Notes: generated by a model not told the origin, from the sequence alone. 41,006 bases of DNA from Paramesorhizobium leguminum (GCF_003217235.1 NZ_QJTF01000026.1:1-41006); one strand, 5' to 3'; shown: positions 1 through 9,295, counted from the first letter of the stretch. Translations and numbers: made by a program.

Positions 1-130
1 GGACTGCCTCAGTCGTCGTGGCGCTCCCATGGAGAAACTGGCCCATAATGATTCCTTCCATTCCTGAGAAAAGAATGCACCATTAAAGTCTGGGATCAAA
101 CATCTAGGCGATACGCCTGCCCGCGTTATC

Positions 131-346
131 GTGAAGCTTGTTCTGGTGTCGCTGGTCGTTGGTGTGATCATGCACGCCTTCGACTGGTCGCCCTATGATA
201 TATTGTGGGGCATCCGCGGCTTCTTTCTGCAGCTCTGGAATATGGGCTTCTCCGCGTTCGGAGACTTCATCAATTATCTGCTACTGGGCGCGGCAATCGT
301 CATCCCCGCCTTCATTTTGCTCAGGATCGCGAGCTATCGACGCTGA
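131..346 (+). CDS. Small two-helix membrane protein, possibly DUF6460 family; N-terminus uncertain
   Basis: A 71-residue product from a GTG codon has two hydrophobic stretches (about 3-16 and 48-66) and ends in a short basic tail, so it is probably an inner-membrane protein with two helices. The pattern VKLVLVSLVVG followed by WSPYDIL resembles a small membrane family common in rhizobia that I recall as DUF6460; the name is from memory. The reading frame stays open upstream to a stop at 65-67, and the residues just before the GTG (HLGDTPARVI) look like the conserved start of that family. No ATG, GTG or TTG lies in that extension. An ATG at 48 with a GGAGAA site before it is in another frame and soon stops. 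The true start is therefore unclear: rare start codon, frameshift or sequence error. Function unknown. Confidence 0.6.
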   Translation: MKLVLVSLVVGVIMHAFDWSPYDILWGIRGFFLQLWNMGFSAFGDFINYLLLGAAIVIPAFILLRIASYRR

Positions 347-376
347 TCTGTCCATTTGGGGTAATCTGAGAGCACG

Positions 377-856
377 ATGACGATAGAGAATTCCGGTTTC
401 GCCGTGAACCGGCGGAATTTCCTGACGCTGGCGGGTGCGATGGTTCTTTCCGCCGCACCGCTCGCAAATGAGGCCATTGCGGCGGAAGACCCGACCGCGC
501 TTTTCAATATAATCCGCAAGCAGCATGGGCTGCCGTTACTCGCGACCGAGCCGAAGCTCGAAAAGGCCGCGCTATATCAGGCGAAGCGCATGGCGAGCTA
601 TGACAAGATCGGCCATAGTGTCGGCTGGGGCAATGATTTCGTCTCACGGCTTCGTCAGTTCGGCATTCATGGTCCCGCGGCGGAAAACGTCGCCGCCGGT
701 CAGCGCAATACGGCGGCGGTTTTCGAGGCGTGGATGAACTCTCCCGGCCATCGCAAGAATATGCTCGATCCGGATTTTTATCACTACGGCCTCGCTTGGG
801 CGACGCCCGAAGCCAAGCCGCGCTATATCTATTGGGCGATGGAACTGGGGGTTTAA
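377..856 (+). CDS. CAP (SCP/PR-1-like) domain secreted protein
   Basis: The 159-residue protein starts with an export signal: NRRNFLTLAG, a twin-arginine-like motif, then a hydrophobic stretch and AIAA, a likely cleavage site near residue 36. The mature part is a compact CAP domain of bacterial size. Visible signatures are a GHS histidine near residue 80, AENVAAGQ, and WMNSPGHRKNML with the second histidine. Bacterial CAP proteins are extracytoplasmic and mostly of unknown activity. The 30-bp gap to the upstream membrane protein suggests co-transcription. It converges with pyrD, and the two genes overlap at the palindrome TTAA, which supplies both stop codons. Confidence 0.87.
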   Translation: MTIENSGFAVNRRNFLTLAGAMVLSAAPLANEAIAAEDPTALFNIIRKQHGLPLLATEPKLEKAALYQAKRMASYDKIGHSVGWGNDFVSRLRQFGIHGPAAENVAAGQRNTAAVFEAWMNSPGHRKNMLDPDFYHYGLAWATPEAKPRYIYWAMELGV

Positions 857-1947
857 GCCGGGATGGCCTTCGCCGCCCAGTGCGTCGTGTCGCGGTCACG
901 CAAGTCGCGAATGCTCTTCACGCCGTCGCGTCTCAATCGCTCCGACATGCCTTTGACGATCTCGCCCGGCAATCCGGGGCCGCGATAGACGAGGCCGGTA
1001 TAAAGCTGGACAAGGTCCGCGCCGGCCCTGATCTTGGCGAGCGCCGTATCGGCGCTATCGATGCCGCCGACGCCGATGATCGGCAATTCAGGGCCGACTT
1101 TCTGGCGCACCTTGGCGAGCACGATTGTCGAGCGCTCGAACAGCGGCGCGCCTGAGAGTCCACCCGCTTCGCTCGTGCTCCTCGTGCTCTTCAAGCCGGT
1201 TCGCGACAGCGTGGTGTTGGAAATGATCAGCCCGTCGAGCGGATGCGCCTTCACTTCCGCCGCGATATCATCCAGCCCTTCCTCGGTCAGATCAGGGGCG
1301 ATTTTCAGGAAAACCGGACGCACGATCCCGGATTTCGCGGCCTCGTCGTCGCGCGCCGTCAGCACTTGTGCGAGCAGCAGGCCGAGGCTCTCCCGCGCCT
1401 GCAGATCGCGCAGGCCCGGCGTGTTGGGTGAGGAAATGTTGGCGGTGAAGTAGCTGGCAACGGAATAAAACCGACGGATTCCGGTGACATAATCGGCAAT
1501 GCGATCGGCGGAATCCTTGTTCGCGCCGATATTGACGCCGACGATGCCCGCTTTCCCGGTTCGCGCTGACAGCCTGCGAAACGCCGCTTCATGGCCGTCA
1601 TTGTTGAAACCAAGACGGTTGATGACCGCACGATCCTCGACAAGCCGGAAAATGCGCGGACGCGGATTGCCGCTTTGCGGTTGCGGCGTCAGCGTGCCTA
1701 TTTCGGCAAAGCCGAAACCGAGTTTCAGGAGTTCATCCGGAATTTCGGCATTCTTGTCATAGCCGGCGGCCATGCCGAGCGGATTGGGGAAGGAAAGCCC
1801 CGTCACCGTGACGGCAAGCGCCGGGTCATTGCCGCCCCCGCACGAGAAGAGCCCGCTTTTCAGCGCAGCGACGGAAAGGCCATGCGCCTGCTCGGGATCA
1901 AGCTTGAAGAGAGCGCGGCGACCGAAGGTTTCGAAAAGCCCGCTCAT
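853..1947 (-). CDS. pyrD: Dihydroorotate dehydrogenase (quinone), class 2
   Basis: This 364-residue flavoprotein oxidises dihydroorotate to orotate in pyrimidine synthesis and passes electrons to membrane quinone. The N-terminal helical extension (FGRRALFKLDPEQAHGL) marks class 2, the membrane-associated type. FMN- and substrate-binding motifs are in order: GYDKNAEIP, EIGTLTPQPQSGNPRPR, NRLGFNNDG, GVNIGANKDS, NISSPNTPGLR with the class 2 catalytic serine, ISNTTL, GGLSGAPLF, GVGGI and YTGLVYRGPGL. Length is normal. The start overlaps the stop of the DUF952 gene as ATGA, so the two are probably translationally coupled, an arrangement I recall from other Hyphomicrobiales. Confidence 0.97.
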   Translation of the reverse strand: MSGLFETFGRRALFKLDPEQAHGLSVAALKSGLFSCGGGNDPALAVTVTGLSFPNPLGMAAGYDKNAEIPDELLKLGFGFAEIGTLTPQPQSGNPRPRIFRLVEDRAVINRLGFNNDGHEAAFRRLSARTGKAGIVGVNIGANKDSADRIADYVTGIRRFYSVASYFTANISSPNTPGLRDLQARESLGLLLAQVLTARDDEAAKSGIVRPVFLKIAPDLTEEGLDDIAAEVKAHPLDGLIISNTTLSRTGLKSTRSTSEAGGLSGAPLFERSTIVLAKVRQKVGPELPIIGVGGIDSADTALAKIRAGADLVQLYTGLVYRGPGLPGEIVKGMSERLRRDGVKSIRDLRDRDTTHWAAKAIPA

Positions 1948-2294
1948 GCGTCCAGCTCCGGAAATTGATGCGCGCCATCGGCCCCAAGGGGCAGGGGCTT
2001 TACCCAGCGCACGGCGGCAAGCGGCAGGTCACCATAGAGATGCGGAAAGAGCGCGCCGCCGCGCGCGGCCTCATATTTCAGCTCGTCGCCCAGCACATCC
2101 GCATCGATGGCGACGAGAAGCAGATCGTCCTGCCCGGCGAAATGCTTCGCCGCCGTCTCGCGCACATGCTGTGCGGTCGAAAAATGAATGTAGCCATCGT
2201 TTATGTCGACCGGCGCGCCGGTGAAGACGCCAGCCTCTTCGGCTGCCTGCCATAGTGCGCGGGGGGCGATCTTGTAGATTGTCGTCGTGCTCAT
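1944..2294 (-). CDS. DUF952 family protein
   Basis: A 116-residue soluble protein with the DUF952 pattern: IYKIAPRALW near the start, DGYIHFSTAQHV (histidine and serine conserved), a middle LLLVAIDADVL strand, and FPHLYGDLPLAAV near the end. The biochemical role of the family is not established; its fold has been likened to ADP-ribosyl-handling proteins, which I treat as weak. A longer frame begins at 2339, but the extra 15 residues look unlike the family and MSTTTIYKIAP is the usual type of start. It precedes pyrD with a 4-bp stop/start overlap, so it is the first gene of a two-gene operon. Confidence 0.85.
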   Translation of the reverse strand: MSTTTIYKIAPRALWQAAEEAGVFTGAPVDINDGYIHFSTAQHVRETAAKHFAGQDDLLLVAIDADVLGDELKYEAARGGALFPHLYGDLPLAAVRWVKPLPLGADGAHQFPELDA

Positions 2295-2423
2295 GCCTGG
2301 TTTCCTATTAGGAAATATCAGGGGCGAAAAGCATAACATCGGGCGTCACGCACGATTTTCACATATCTGGCTGATTTTTTCGGCATAATAGAGAATGTTG
2401 GTTCTACACCGGGAGAAATCGCG

Positions 2424-2858
2424 ATGATGAAAGCCTGTTCGCCGGTCATGCTGTTGGTGATCGCCCTGTCCGCGCCTGAAGTCGCCCATGCGCAGGAAAC
2501 CGGGCGCTACACCATGGAAAAGACGGACAAGGGGTATATCCGGCTCGATACCCAGACCGGCGATATCTCGGTTTGCGCCGACCAGTCGGGTCAGATGGTG
2601 TGCCGCCTCGCGCCGGATGACCGCCGCGCCTATGAGGACGAATTGGCGGCGCTGGATGCGCGCGTAAAGCGGCTGGAAGAGCAGGTGTCGGCCTATAACA
2701 AGCTACCGCCCGCCCTCCGCGATGCGCTTCCCACCGACGAGGAATTCGAAAAGACGATGGGCTATATGGAACGCTTCTTCCGGCGTTTCATGGATATCGT
2801 GAAGAATTTCGACAACGGATCGGATGGAACGAACGATCCGGTGCCCAATAGAACTTAG
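2424..2858 (+). CDS. Secreted coiled-coil hypothetical protein
   Basis: A 144-residue protein with a clear Sec signal peptide (hydrophobic stretch to about residue 21, then AHAQE, probable cleavage after AHA). The mature part has an N-terminal segment with two cysteines (VCADQSGQMVC) that could form a disulfide, then a heptad-rich helix (about 76-95) and a second helical region, ending in a polar tail. This suggests a periplasmic oligomerising protein. I do not recognise an enzyme domain. It converges with pip across a repeat-rich spacer. A GGGAGAAA site lies before the ATG. Confidence 0.7.
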   Translation: MMKACSPVMLLVIALSAPEVAHAQETGRYTMEKTDKGYIRLDTQTGDISVCADQSGQMVCRLAPDDRRAYEDELAALDARVKRLEEQVSAYNKLPPALRDALPTDEEFEKTMGYMERFFRRFMDIVKNFDNGSDGTNDPVPNRT

Positions 2859-2860
2859 GG

Positions 2861-2963
2861 GGATAGGGCAGTAAGGCAGTATGACAGTATGTAAAAAATA
2901 ACATTGCCTGCTTACCGTCGGCACATATTTTCTGCCCTACTGCCCTACTGCCCTACTGCCTAA
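2861..2963 (+). repeat. Short-unit tandem repeats in opposed orientation between convergent genes
   Basis: The spacer between the two convergent stop codons carries degenerate copies of GGGCAGTA (about 2865-2892) on the left and three exact copies of the 8-mer TGCCCTAC plus a partial one (about 2932-2960) on the right. The two arms are reverse complements and could form an imperfect hairpin serving as a two-way terminator. The right copy ends next to the pip stop codon. Confidence 0.65.
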
Positions 2964-2964
2964 C

Positions 2965-3915
<951 letters not shown>

Positions 3916-4061
3916 TCAGGGCCTTTTTATTGTTTTTGCCGGAAATAAGCTGTTTCCATCGCGGCCATTCCTATAGCACAATAAGGCCAGACGGCGGCAC
4001 GACCCGGGCTGGCCGGCGAATTATCCGTTCATTTTGGTTTGCCGGCTTGAAAAGCTGACAA

Positions 4062-4105
4062 GGCCGGTTAGTCGGGAGAGTGGGGCCGGCTAGTCGGAAA
4101 GTGGG
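4062..4105 (+). promoter_or_regulatory. Two 22-bp direct repeats upstream of the response regulator gene
   Basis: Two adjacent imperfect 22-bp units (4062-4083 and 4084-4105), each reading GGCCGG-Y-TAGTCGG followed by an AGTGG-type end, end 34 bp before the start codon at 4140. Their phase is two helical turns, so they could be a tandem binding site for the response regulator itself or another factor. No promoter could be placed with confidence. Confidence 0.45.
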
Positions 4106-4139
4106 GTTTGCCGCAATCGGTTGGGGAATACGCGGTGTC

Positions 4140-4793
4140 ATGAGGTTGAAATTTATCATCGCCGATGATCATCCGCTGTTCCGCGGGGCACTGCGGCAGG
4201 CGCTGGCGCGAAAATCCGGCGAGGCGGATATCATCGAGGCGGGCGATTTTGACACGGTCAAAAAGCTGGTTCTTGAAGCCACCGACATTGATCTCCTTCT
4301 GCTCGACTTGACCATGCCGGGCGCAAGCGGCCTTTCGGGCCTGGTCATGCTGAAGGCTATCCACCCGGCATTGGCGGTCGTCATCGTTTCGGCTACGGAC
4401 GATCCCGCGACGGTCAGACGCGCGTTGGAGCTCGGCGCTTCGGGCTTCATCTCAAAATCCGCCAGTATCGAAGGCATCGAAAAGGCCGTCAGCGCCGTTC
4501 TGGCCGGCGATATCTGGGCGCCCCAGGAGGTTGATCTGGGCCACGAGCCTGATCCCGAAATATCCGATCTGATCCAGCGTATCCGCACGCTGACGCCGCA
4601 ACAGGCCCGCGTTTTGTCGATGCTGGCGGAAGGTCTCCTCAACAAGCAGATCGCCTATGAGCTGAACGTATCGGAAGCGACAATCAAGGCCCATGTCTCG
4701 GCAGTGTTGCAGAAGCTTGGCGTCGATAGCCGCACACAGGCGGTTATCCGGCTGGCGAAGATTGGCGGGGATGGGGTCTCAATGGTGAATTGA
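4140..4793 (+). CDS. LuxR/NarL-family two-component response regulator
   Basis: A 217-residue DNA-binding regulator. The N-terminal receiver has the acidic pair in IIADDHP (residues 9-10), the likely phospho-acceptor Asp56 in LLLLDLTMPG, and a late lysine in FISKSAS. The C-terminal LuxR-type helix-turn-helix (about 150-210) has LTPQQARVLSMLAEGLLNKQIA and SEATIKAHVSAVLQKLGV. The family binds DNA as a dimer after phosphorylation. I chose the ATG at 4140 because the upstream 20 codons look like translated spacer and MRLKFIIADDH is a canonical start. It heads a set that includes three tiny membrane genes, and faces a hybrid kinase that is its most likely partner; that pairing is inference. Confidence 0.93.
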   Translation: MRLKFIIADDHPLFRGALRQALARKSGEADIIEAGDFDTVKKLVLEATDIDLLLLDLTMPGASGLSGLVMLKAIHPALAVVIVSATDDPATVRRALELGASGFISKSASIEGIEKAVSAVLAGDIWAPQEVDLGHEPDPEISDLIQRIRTLTPQQARVLSMLAEGLLNKQIAYELNVSEATIKAHVSAVLQKLGVDSRTQAVIRLAKIGGDGVSMVN

Positions 4794-4804
4794 GGGGTGG
4801 GGAA

Positions 4805-5020
4805 ATGACACAGATACACAATGAACGCATAGAACTTATGGCTGGCAATCTGGACCGTTTGTCCACGGCGTTCGTTGCCGTGGGTGTATTGGGCAAAACA
4901 TTCGATTTCACGCCAGGTCAGGGACTATTTGTCTCCGCGCTTGTCATTATAGCTTGGATTTTTGCCGCTATGGGACTACATTTAGCGGCAAGATATATCC
5001 TTGGGAGACTGAAACCATGA
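4805..5020 (+). CDS. Small membrane protein, first of three overlapping small genes
   Basis: A 71-residue protein from an ATG preceded by a strong purine run (GAGGGGTGGGGAA). The frame also opens at a TTG at 4790, but the ATG has the better ribosome site. It has a polar N-terminus with NLDRLSTAFVAVGVLG, one weak hydrophobic segment (about 20-35), one strong transmembrane helix (about 42-64) and a basic end (RYILGRLKP), so the C-terminus is probably cytoplasmic. It follows the response regulator stop by 11 bp and its own stop overlaps the next start as ATGA. I do not recognise a named family. Base composition is visibly lower in GC than the neighbouring genes. Confidence 0.72.
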   Translation: MTQIHNERIELMAGNLDRLSTAFVAVGVLGKTFDFTPGQGLFVSALVIIAWIFAAMGLHLAARYILGRLKP

Positions 5021-5127
5021 CTATCCAGATTTTCATGTGGTATGTTTTCCCGATCCTTGTCGGTCTGGCCTGCTTCGGCTGGATCGGGTACGATAAGTAT
5101 TTTAGCGGTCGATCCAAATCGAAATGA
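5017..5127 (+). CDS. 36-residue single-helix microprotein
   Basis: The open frame from ATG 5017 encodes 36 residues: a short start (MTIQIF), one hydrophobic helix with a central proline (YVFPILVGLACFGWIGY) and a charged end (DKYFSGRSKSK), implying an inner-membrane anchor with the C-terminus inside by the positive-inside rule. The start overlaps the previous stop (ATGA), and its stop overlaps the next start (ATGA again), the classic signature of translational coupling. Comparison with the next product suggests the two are paralogues. No named family recognised; proteins of this size and shape are often subunits of membrane complexes. Confidence 0.62.
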   Translation: MTIQIFMWYVFPILVGLACFGWIGYDKYFSGRSKSK

Positions 5128-5222
5128 CAGGGTTGCAACTTTTCGCCTTTGTCATTCTTCCATTATCCATTGGAATAGGTGGGTTGGCCATATCGTACTT
5201 ATATACTTACTTCAATCGCTGA
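5124..5222 (+). CDS. 32-residue single-helix microprotein
   Basis: From ATG 5124, overlapping the previous stop, 32 codons run to a TGA at 5220-5222, 10 bp before the stop of the convergent kinase gene. The product is one hydrophobic helix with a central proline (FAFVILPLSIGIGGLAISYL) and ends YTYFNR. Aligned without gaps to the 36-residue product, it shares the spaced pattern Q, F, P, G, Y, F, with I/L exchanges between, so the two probably arose by duplication. Support comes from coupling, composition and paralogy; there is no database evidence here. Confidence 0.6.
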   Translation: MTGLQLFAFVILPLSIGIGGLAISYLYTYFNR

Positions 5223-5232
5223 CAGGCGGCAA

Positions 5233-8200
5233 TTATTCCGCCGCCTGCCTCTGTCCATGATAATGCGATAGCAGCGCGCGCAATGCCGCCGGTTTCAGCG
5301 GCTTGTGCAGCACGGTGACTCCTTCCACATCGGCCAACAGGCGCACTTCGTTCGAACGATCGGCAGTAATAAGAACAGCCGGCAGCTTCCTGCCGAAATG
5401 TTTCCAAACCTGACCGATCAGGTCGAGGCCGCTTTCGTCATTGAGGTGATAATCGGCGAGGACTATATCGGGCGCGAAGGCTCCCTCCAAGTACAAGGCC
5501 TCCAGTTCCGCACTTCCCCGCACTGCCGCCACGCGGCAGCCCCAGCCGGTAAGCAGTAGCTTCATGCCTGAGAGGATGCGCTCGTCATTGTCGATGACGA
5601 GAACGCTGGTGCCTTTCAGTTCATTCGTGCGATAGGGCAAGGACTGTTCTTGGGGCCCTTCTGCCGGCATCGGGTGTTGAGCGGGGGAAAGTTTCACCGA
5701 AAAGACCGTCCCCCTGCCCGGCACGGATGTGAGATCCAGCGGCAGGGCAAGTACCCGCGCGATGCGGTCAACGATGGAGAGGCCCAGCCCCAACCCTTCT
5801 GCTTCTCTCGCTCCTTCATCAAGCCGGGTGAACTCGCGAAAGACGATTTCGAGCTTGTCCGCCGGAATGCCGATACCGCTATCGAGCACTTGCAGCTCCA
5901 GCGCTCTGCCACGCCGTCTTGCGCCCAGAAGCACGCTGCCGCTGCGGCTGTATTTGATTGCGTTTGAGACGAGATTCTGCACGAGCCGGCGCAGCAGGTT
6001 ACGGTCGGTCTCGACCGCGACGCTGCTCGGCACGACGCGCAGGCGCAGGCCTTTTTGTCTGGCGAGGGGAGCGAAATCCGTGGCGATCTGCTTCATCAAT
6101 TCATCGAGCCGGAAAATGGAGACATGCGGCTTGAGCGCACCCGTATCGAGGCGGGAGATATCCAGCACCGCGCCAAGAATGGCCTCGACCGATTCCAGCG
6201 ATGAATCGATGTTGCGCGTCAGGTTCCCTTCGTCCGAAGCCTGCAGCCGTTCCGTTAGCGCGGAGCTATAGAGCCGTGCGGCATTGAGCGGTTGGAGGAT
6301 ATCGTGGCCCACCGCCGCTAGAAACCGCGTCTTGCCGAGATTGGCCTCTTCCGCCACGGCACGGGCTTTGGCAAGCTCACTGTTGACATGGGTAAGCTCC
6401 ACTGTCCGCTCCGTCACCCGCTGCTCCAGCGTTTCATTGATTTTTTTCAGCGCATTGGCCGCCTCGACGGCAATGGTGATATCGGTATAGGTGGCAACGA
6501 TCCCGCCATCGGGCATCGGGTTGGAGCGGATTTCGAGGATGCGGCCGCTCGATTTCAACTCGATGCGCCATGGCTGCCGGAAGGTGGTGAAATTGCGCAT
6601 GATATTGGCGATATTTCCTATGGGAACATCGCCGCGGCGGGAGAGATAATCAATAATTTCCGAGAACGGAATCCCCACCTGGCCGAATTCATCCGGCAAA
6701 TCGGCGAGCAGGCGGAACCGCCGGTTCCAGCAGGTGAGCCGGAAATCCTTGTCGAACACCGTGATGCCCTGTTCCATCTGGTCGAGCGCGATCTGCAGCA
6801 GGCCACGGTTCTGTTGCAGCGCCTCTGACGCATCGTCGAGCAGGCGCAAGGCGCCACGCGTCGAGCTGTCGTTACGTTGCAGGAGCAGCGAGAGGACGAG
6901 GCGGGAGGAAGAAGAGCCCACCGCGCTGCCGAGCAATCGTTCTGCATATCGGATGGTTGCCATGTCTGCGGGCGCGCTGCCCACGAGTTTGCGGTTCTCC
7001 CGTAGCTCGAAGCTGCGGAACGAGCGCTCCATCCGCTCCGCACCGAGATAGCGCGCGATCGTCGCCTTCAATTCGTCTACCGTCACCGTCGTGCGGAACC
7101 GGCGGAGCGTCGGGACGGTCATGATCTCGCGCGGCATGAAGGCCGTCGCCTGGATGCGTTCGAGCGGCGTGGCCTTTCGAGAAAGCGAGCCAAGCACATA
7201 GAAGGCCGTGTTGATGGCGAGGCTCCAGATCACGCCGTTGGTCAGTGGAAAGGCATCCGTCCCGAACAAGGCCTGCGGGCGAAGCGCGGCGATGCCTAGC
7301 AGCCCCTCGCGCAATATGGCGGCGCCGGGCGGGGCAAGCGTGGGCAAAAGCAGCGTATAGGCCCAGACCGCGAAGCCACTCGCCATACCCGCGACAGCGC
7401 CGCGCGCATTCGCCCCGCGCCAGATGAGCCCACCCAGAAAGGCGGGGGCGAACTGGGCAATCGCGGCGAATGAGATCAGGCCGATGGACGACAGGCGGAT
7501 ATTGTCCGCAGTCTCGCGATAATAAATGAAGGAAATAAAGAGGATGCCAATGATCGTTGCGCGGCGCGTATAAAGGATAACGCGCGTCAGATCCTGGGGT
7601 TCAGCATCCTGATTTTGGATGAAGTGCTTGATGAAGAGCGGCAGCAACAAATGGTTGGAGATCATCACCGAAAGCGCCACGCAGGCGACGATGACCATGG
7701 CGGTGGCCGCCGAAAGCCCGCCGACGAAGGCAATGAGCGCCAGCAGGTGAGAATCCGCGGCAAGCGGCAGCGCCAGCACGTAGAGGTCGGCATTGGTGTT
7801 GGGACCTAGCGTCACCACCCCGGCAAGCGCGATGGGCAGCACGAAGAGGTTGATGAGCACGAGATAGGCGGGGAAGAGCCACGCCGCGGTGCCGAGTTCC
7901 CGCTCGCTCCGGTTTTCCACCACGGCCACATGGAACTGGCGCGGCAGCATCAGGATGGCGATAGCACTGAGCACCGTCTGCACGAGCCATGTCCCGGTGG
8001 AAGTGCGGTAGTTCAGTGCGTGCGACGCCGCTTCATTGCGCGTGACGGTCTCCATGAGTATGGAAAAATTGCCGAACAGGTAGAATGTGCAGACAAAGCC
8101 GACTGCCAGGAAGGCGCATAGCTTGATGACGGATTCGAGCGCCACCGCAAGAATAAGCCCGTCCTGATGCTCCGTGGCGTCGGTATGCCGGGTGCCGAAC

Positions 8201-8727
8201 AGGATGGCGAAAAGCGCGAGAACGCAGGCCACGGGAAGCGAAACGTCACTGAAGATATAGCCGATTGGATCGAACGATTGGCCGTAATGCGCGACGATCA
8301 GGTCAACGCTGCCGGATACCGCCTTCAATTGCAGCGCGATATAGGGCAGCGCTCCAATCGTCGCGATAATGGTGGCGATCGAGGCGACGGCGAAGCTCTT
8401 GCCGTAGCGGGCGGCGAGGAAATCGGCGATCGAGGTGATGCGCTCCGCCTTCGCCAGCCGCACGATATGGCGCACCAGCTTGTTGCCGAGCGTGAAAACG
8501 AGGATCGGGCCGATATAAATGCCGAGAAACTCCAGCCCTCGTTCCGCCGCCACCCCGACGGAGCCGAAAAAGGTCCACGACGTGCAATAGACGGCGAGGC
8601 TGAGCGCGTAGATATAGGGGCGCGGCTCCGTTCCCCAGCGCTGCGCGCGCCGGTCGCCCATGCTCGCCACCCCGAAAAGCAGGAGCAGGTAAAGAAAGGC
8701 AATGCCGATAATTCCCCAACCCTGCAC
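5233..8727 (-). CDS. Hybrid sensor histidine kinase with SLC5 transporter-like sensor module (CbrA/NahK-like)
   Basis: A 1164-residue membrane kinase. Residues 1 to about 500 form a multi-helix sodium:solute symporter (SLC5) domain. A cytoplasmic linker (about 530-650) fits the STAC domain that joins SLC5 modules to kinases. A PAS domain follows (about 655-765, with [16 protein letters not shown]), then a coiled coil. The dimerisation/phospho-acceptor box is [15 protein letters not shown] (His near 808), followed by an ATPase domain with N-box [10 protein letters not shown] and G-boxes DSGIGIP and [11 protein letters not shown]-terminal receiver has Asp near 1091 in LADYHLN. CbrA of Pseudomonas shows the SLC5-STAC-PAS-kinase plan and senses or transports small nutrients; the ligand here is unknown. 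It is transcribed towards the response regulator operon and is probably its partner, perhaps through an extra phosphotransfer step. Confidence 0.93.
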   Translation of the reverse strand: MQGWGIIGIAFLYLLLLFGVASMGDRRAQRWGTEPRPYIYALSLAVYCTSWTFFGSVGVAAERGLEFLGIYIGPILVFTLGNKLVRHIVRLAKAERITSIADFLAARYGKSFAVASIATIIATIGALPYIALQLKAVSGSVDLIVAHYGQSFDPIGYIFSDVSLPVACVLALFAILFGTRHTDATEHQDGLILAVALESVIKLCAFLAVGFVCTFYLFGNFSILMETVTRNEAASHALNYRTSTGTWLVQTVLSAIAILMLPRQFHVAVVENRSERELGTAAWLFPAYLVLINLFVLPIALAGVVTLGPNTNADLYVLALPLAADSHLLALIAFVGGLSAATAMVIVACVALSVMISNHLLLPLFIKHFIQNQDAEPQDLTRVILYTRRATIIGILFISFIYYRETADNIRLSSIGLISFAAIAQFAPAFLGGLIWRGANARGAVAGMASGFAVWAYTLLLPTLAPPGAAILREGLLGIAALRPQALFGTDAFPLTNGVIWSLAINTAFYVLGSLSRKATPLERIQATAFMPREIMTVPTLRRFRTTVTVDELKATIARYLGAERMERSFRSFELRENRKLVGSAPADMATIRYAERLLGSAVGSSSSRLVLSLLLQRNDSSTRGALRLLDDASEALQQNRGLLQIALDQMEQGITVFDKDFRLTCWNRRFRLLADLPDEFGQVGIPFSEIIDYLSRRGDVPIGNIANIMRNFTTFRQPWRIELKSSGRILEIRSNPMPDGGIVATYTDITIAVEAANALKKINETLEQRVTERTVELTHVNSELAKARAVAEEANLGKTRFLAAVGHDILQPLNAARLYSSALTERLQASDEGNLTRNIDSSLESVEAILGAVLDISRLDTGALKPHVSIFRLDELMKQIATDFAPLARQKGLRLRVVPSSVAVETDRNLLRRLVQNLVSNAIKYSRSGSVLLGARRRGRALELQVLDSGIGIPADKLEIVFREFTRLDEGAREAEGLGLGLSIVDRIARVLALPLDLTSVPGRGTVFSVKLSPAQHPMPAEGPQEQSLPYRTNELKGTSVLVIDNDERILSGMKLLLTGWGCRVAAVRGSAELEALYLEGAFAPDIVLADYHLNDESGLDLIGQVWKHFGRKLPAVLITADRSNEVRLLADVEGVTVLHKPLKPAALRALLSHYHGQRQAAE

Positions 8728-8795
8728 GGTTTCCCTCTTTTTCCCCGGCAGCTTCCTGTTTAGAAGCTTTTCTCAAAAGAATGGGAGACAATACC

Positions 8796-9218
8796 ATGCT
8801 TAAGGAATTCAAGGAATTTGCCCTGAAGGGAAACATGGTCGATCTGGCCATCGGCGTCATCATCGGCAGCGCCTTCGGCGGGCTGGTCAATTCAATCGTC
8901 GCTGATTTCATCACCCCGGTCATCGGCTTCGTCACCGGCGGCATCGATTTTTCCAACATGTTCGTCCAGCTCGCGGGCGATCCGAAGGCGACGCTCGGCG
9001 CGGCGCGTGAAGCGGGGGCGACCATCGCCTATGGGCATTTCCTCACGCTTTTCATCAATTTCCTGATTGTCGCGGCTGTGTTGTTCCTGGTGGTCAAGGG
9101 AATGAACCGCCTGAAGAGAAGAGAGGAAGCGGCGCCCGCGCCGGAACCGGAAATGCCGCGCGATCAGGTGCTCCTGACTGAAATCCGCGATCTGCTCGCC
9201 AAGCAGCAGGAAAAGTGA
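8796..9218 (+). CDS. mscL: Large-conductance mechanosensitive channel
   Basis: A 140-residue MscL. The start [24 protein letters not shown] matches the family: N-terminal amphipathic helix, then TM1 with the glycine/alanine-packed pore sequence ([20 protein letters not shown]), a periplasmic loop, TM2 ([16 protein letters not shown]) and the charged C-terminal bundle ([12 protein letters not shown]). As a homopentamer it opens under membrane tension to release solutes on osmotic downshock. The frame opens at 8781, but the ATG at 8796 has GGGAGA just upstream and the family's usual start. It is divergent from the kinase gene, and the short spacer must hold both promoters. Confidence 0.96.
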   Translation: MLKEFKEFALKGNMVDLAIGVIIGSAFGGLVNSIVADFITPVIGFVTGGIDFSNMFVQLAGDPKATLGAAREAGATIAYGHFLTLFINFLIVAAVLFLVVKGMNRLKRREEAAPAPEPEMPRDQVLLTEIRDLLAKQQEK

Positions 9219-9229
9219 TCACCCCTCTC

Positions 9230-9264
9230 ACCGTCATCCTCGGGCTCGTCCCGAGGATGACGGT
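9230..9264 (+). repeat. Perfect 15-bp palindrome with 5-nt loop
   Basis: Arms ACCGTCATCCTCGGG (9230-9244) and CCCGAGGATGACGGT (9250-9264) flank CTCGT. It lies 11 bp after the mscL stop. I recall closely similar palindromes dispersed between genes in many Hyphomicrobiales, so it is a REP-like repeat that may end or stabilise mscL transcripts. It is also why the downstream frame looks open too far upstream. Confidence 0.85.
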
Positions 9265-9295
9265 GAACGCGCCGCAGATCATGGGAAACGGCCAA

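Noticed and set aside
9215-9295. N-terminal extension of the AbrB protein overlapping mscL
   Set aside because: It translates the 15-bp palindrome and adds residues foreign to the family.
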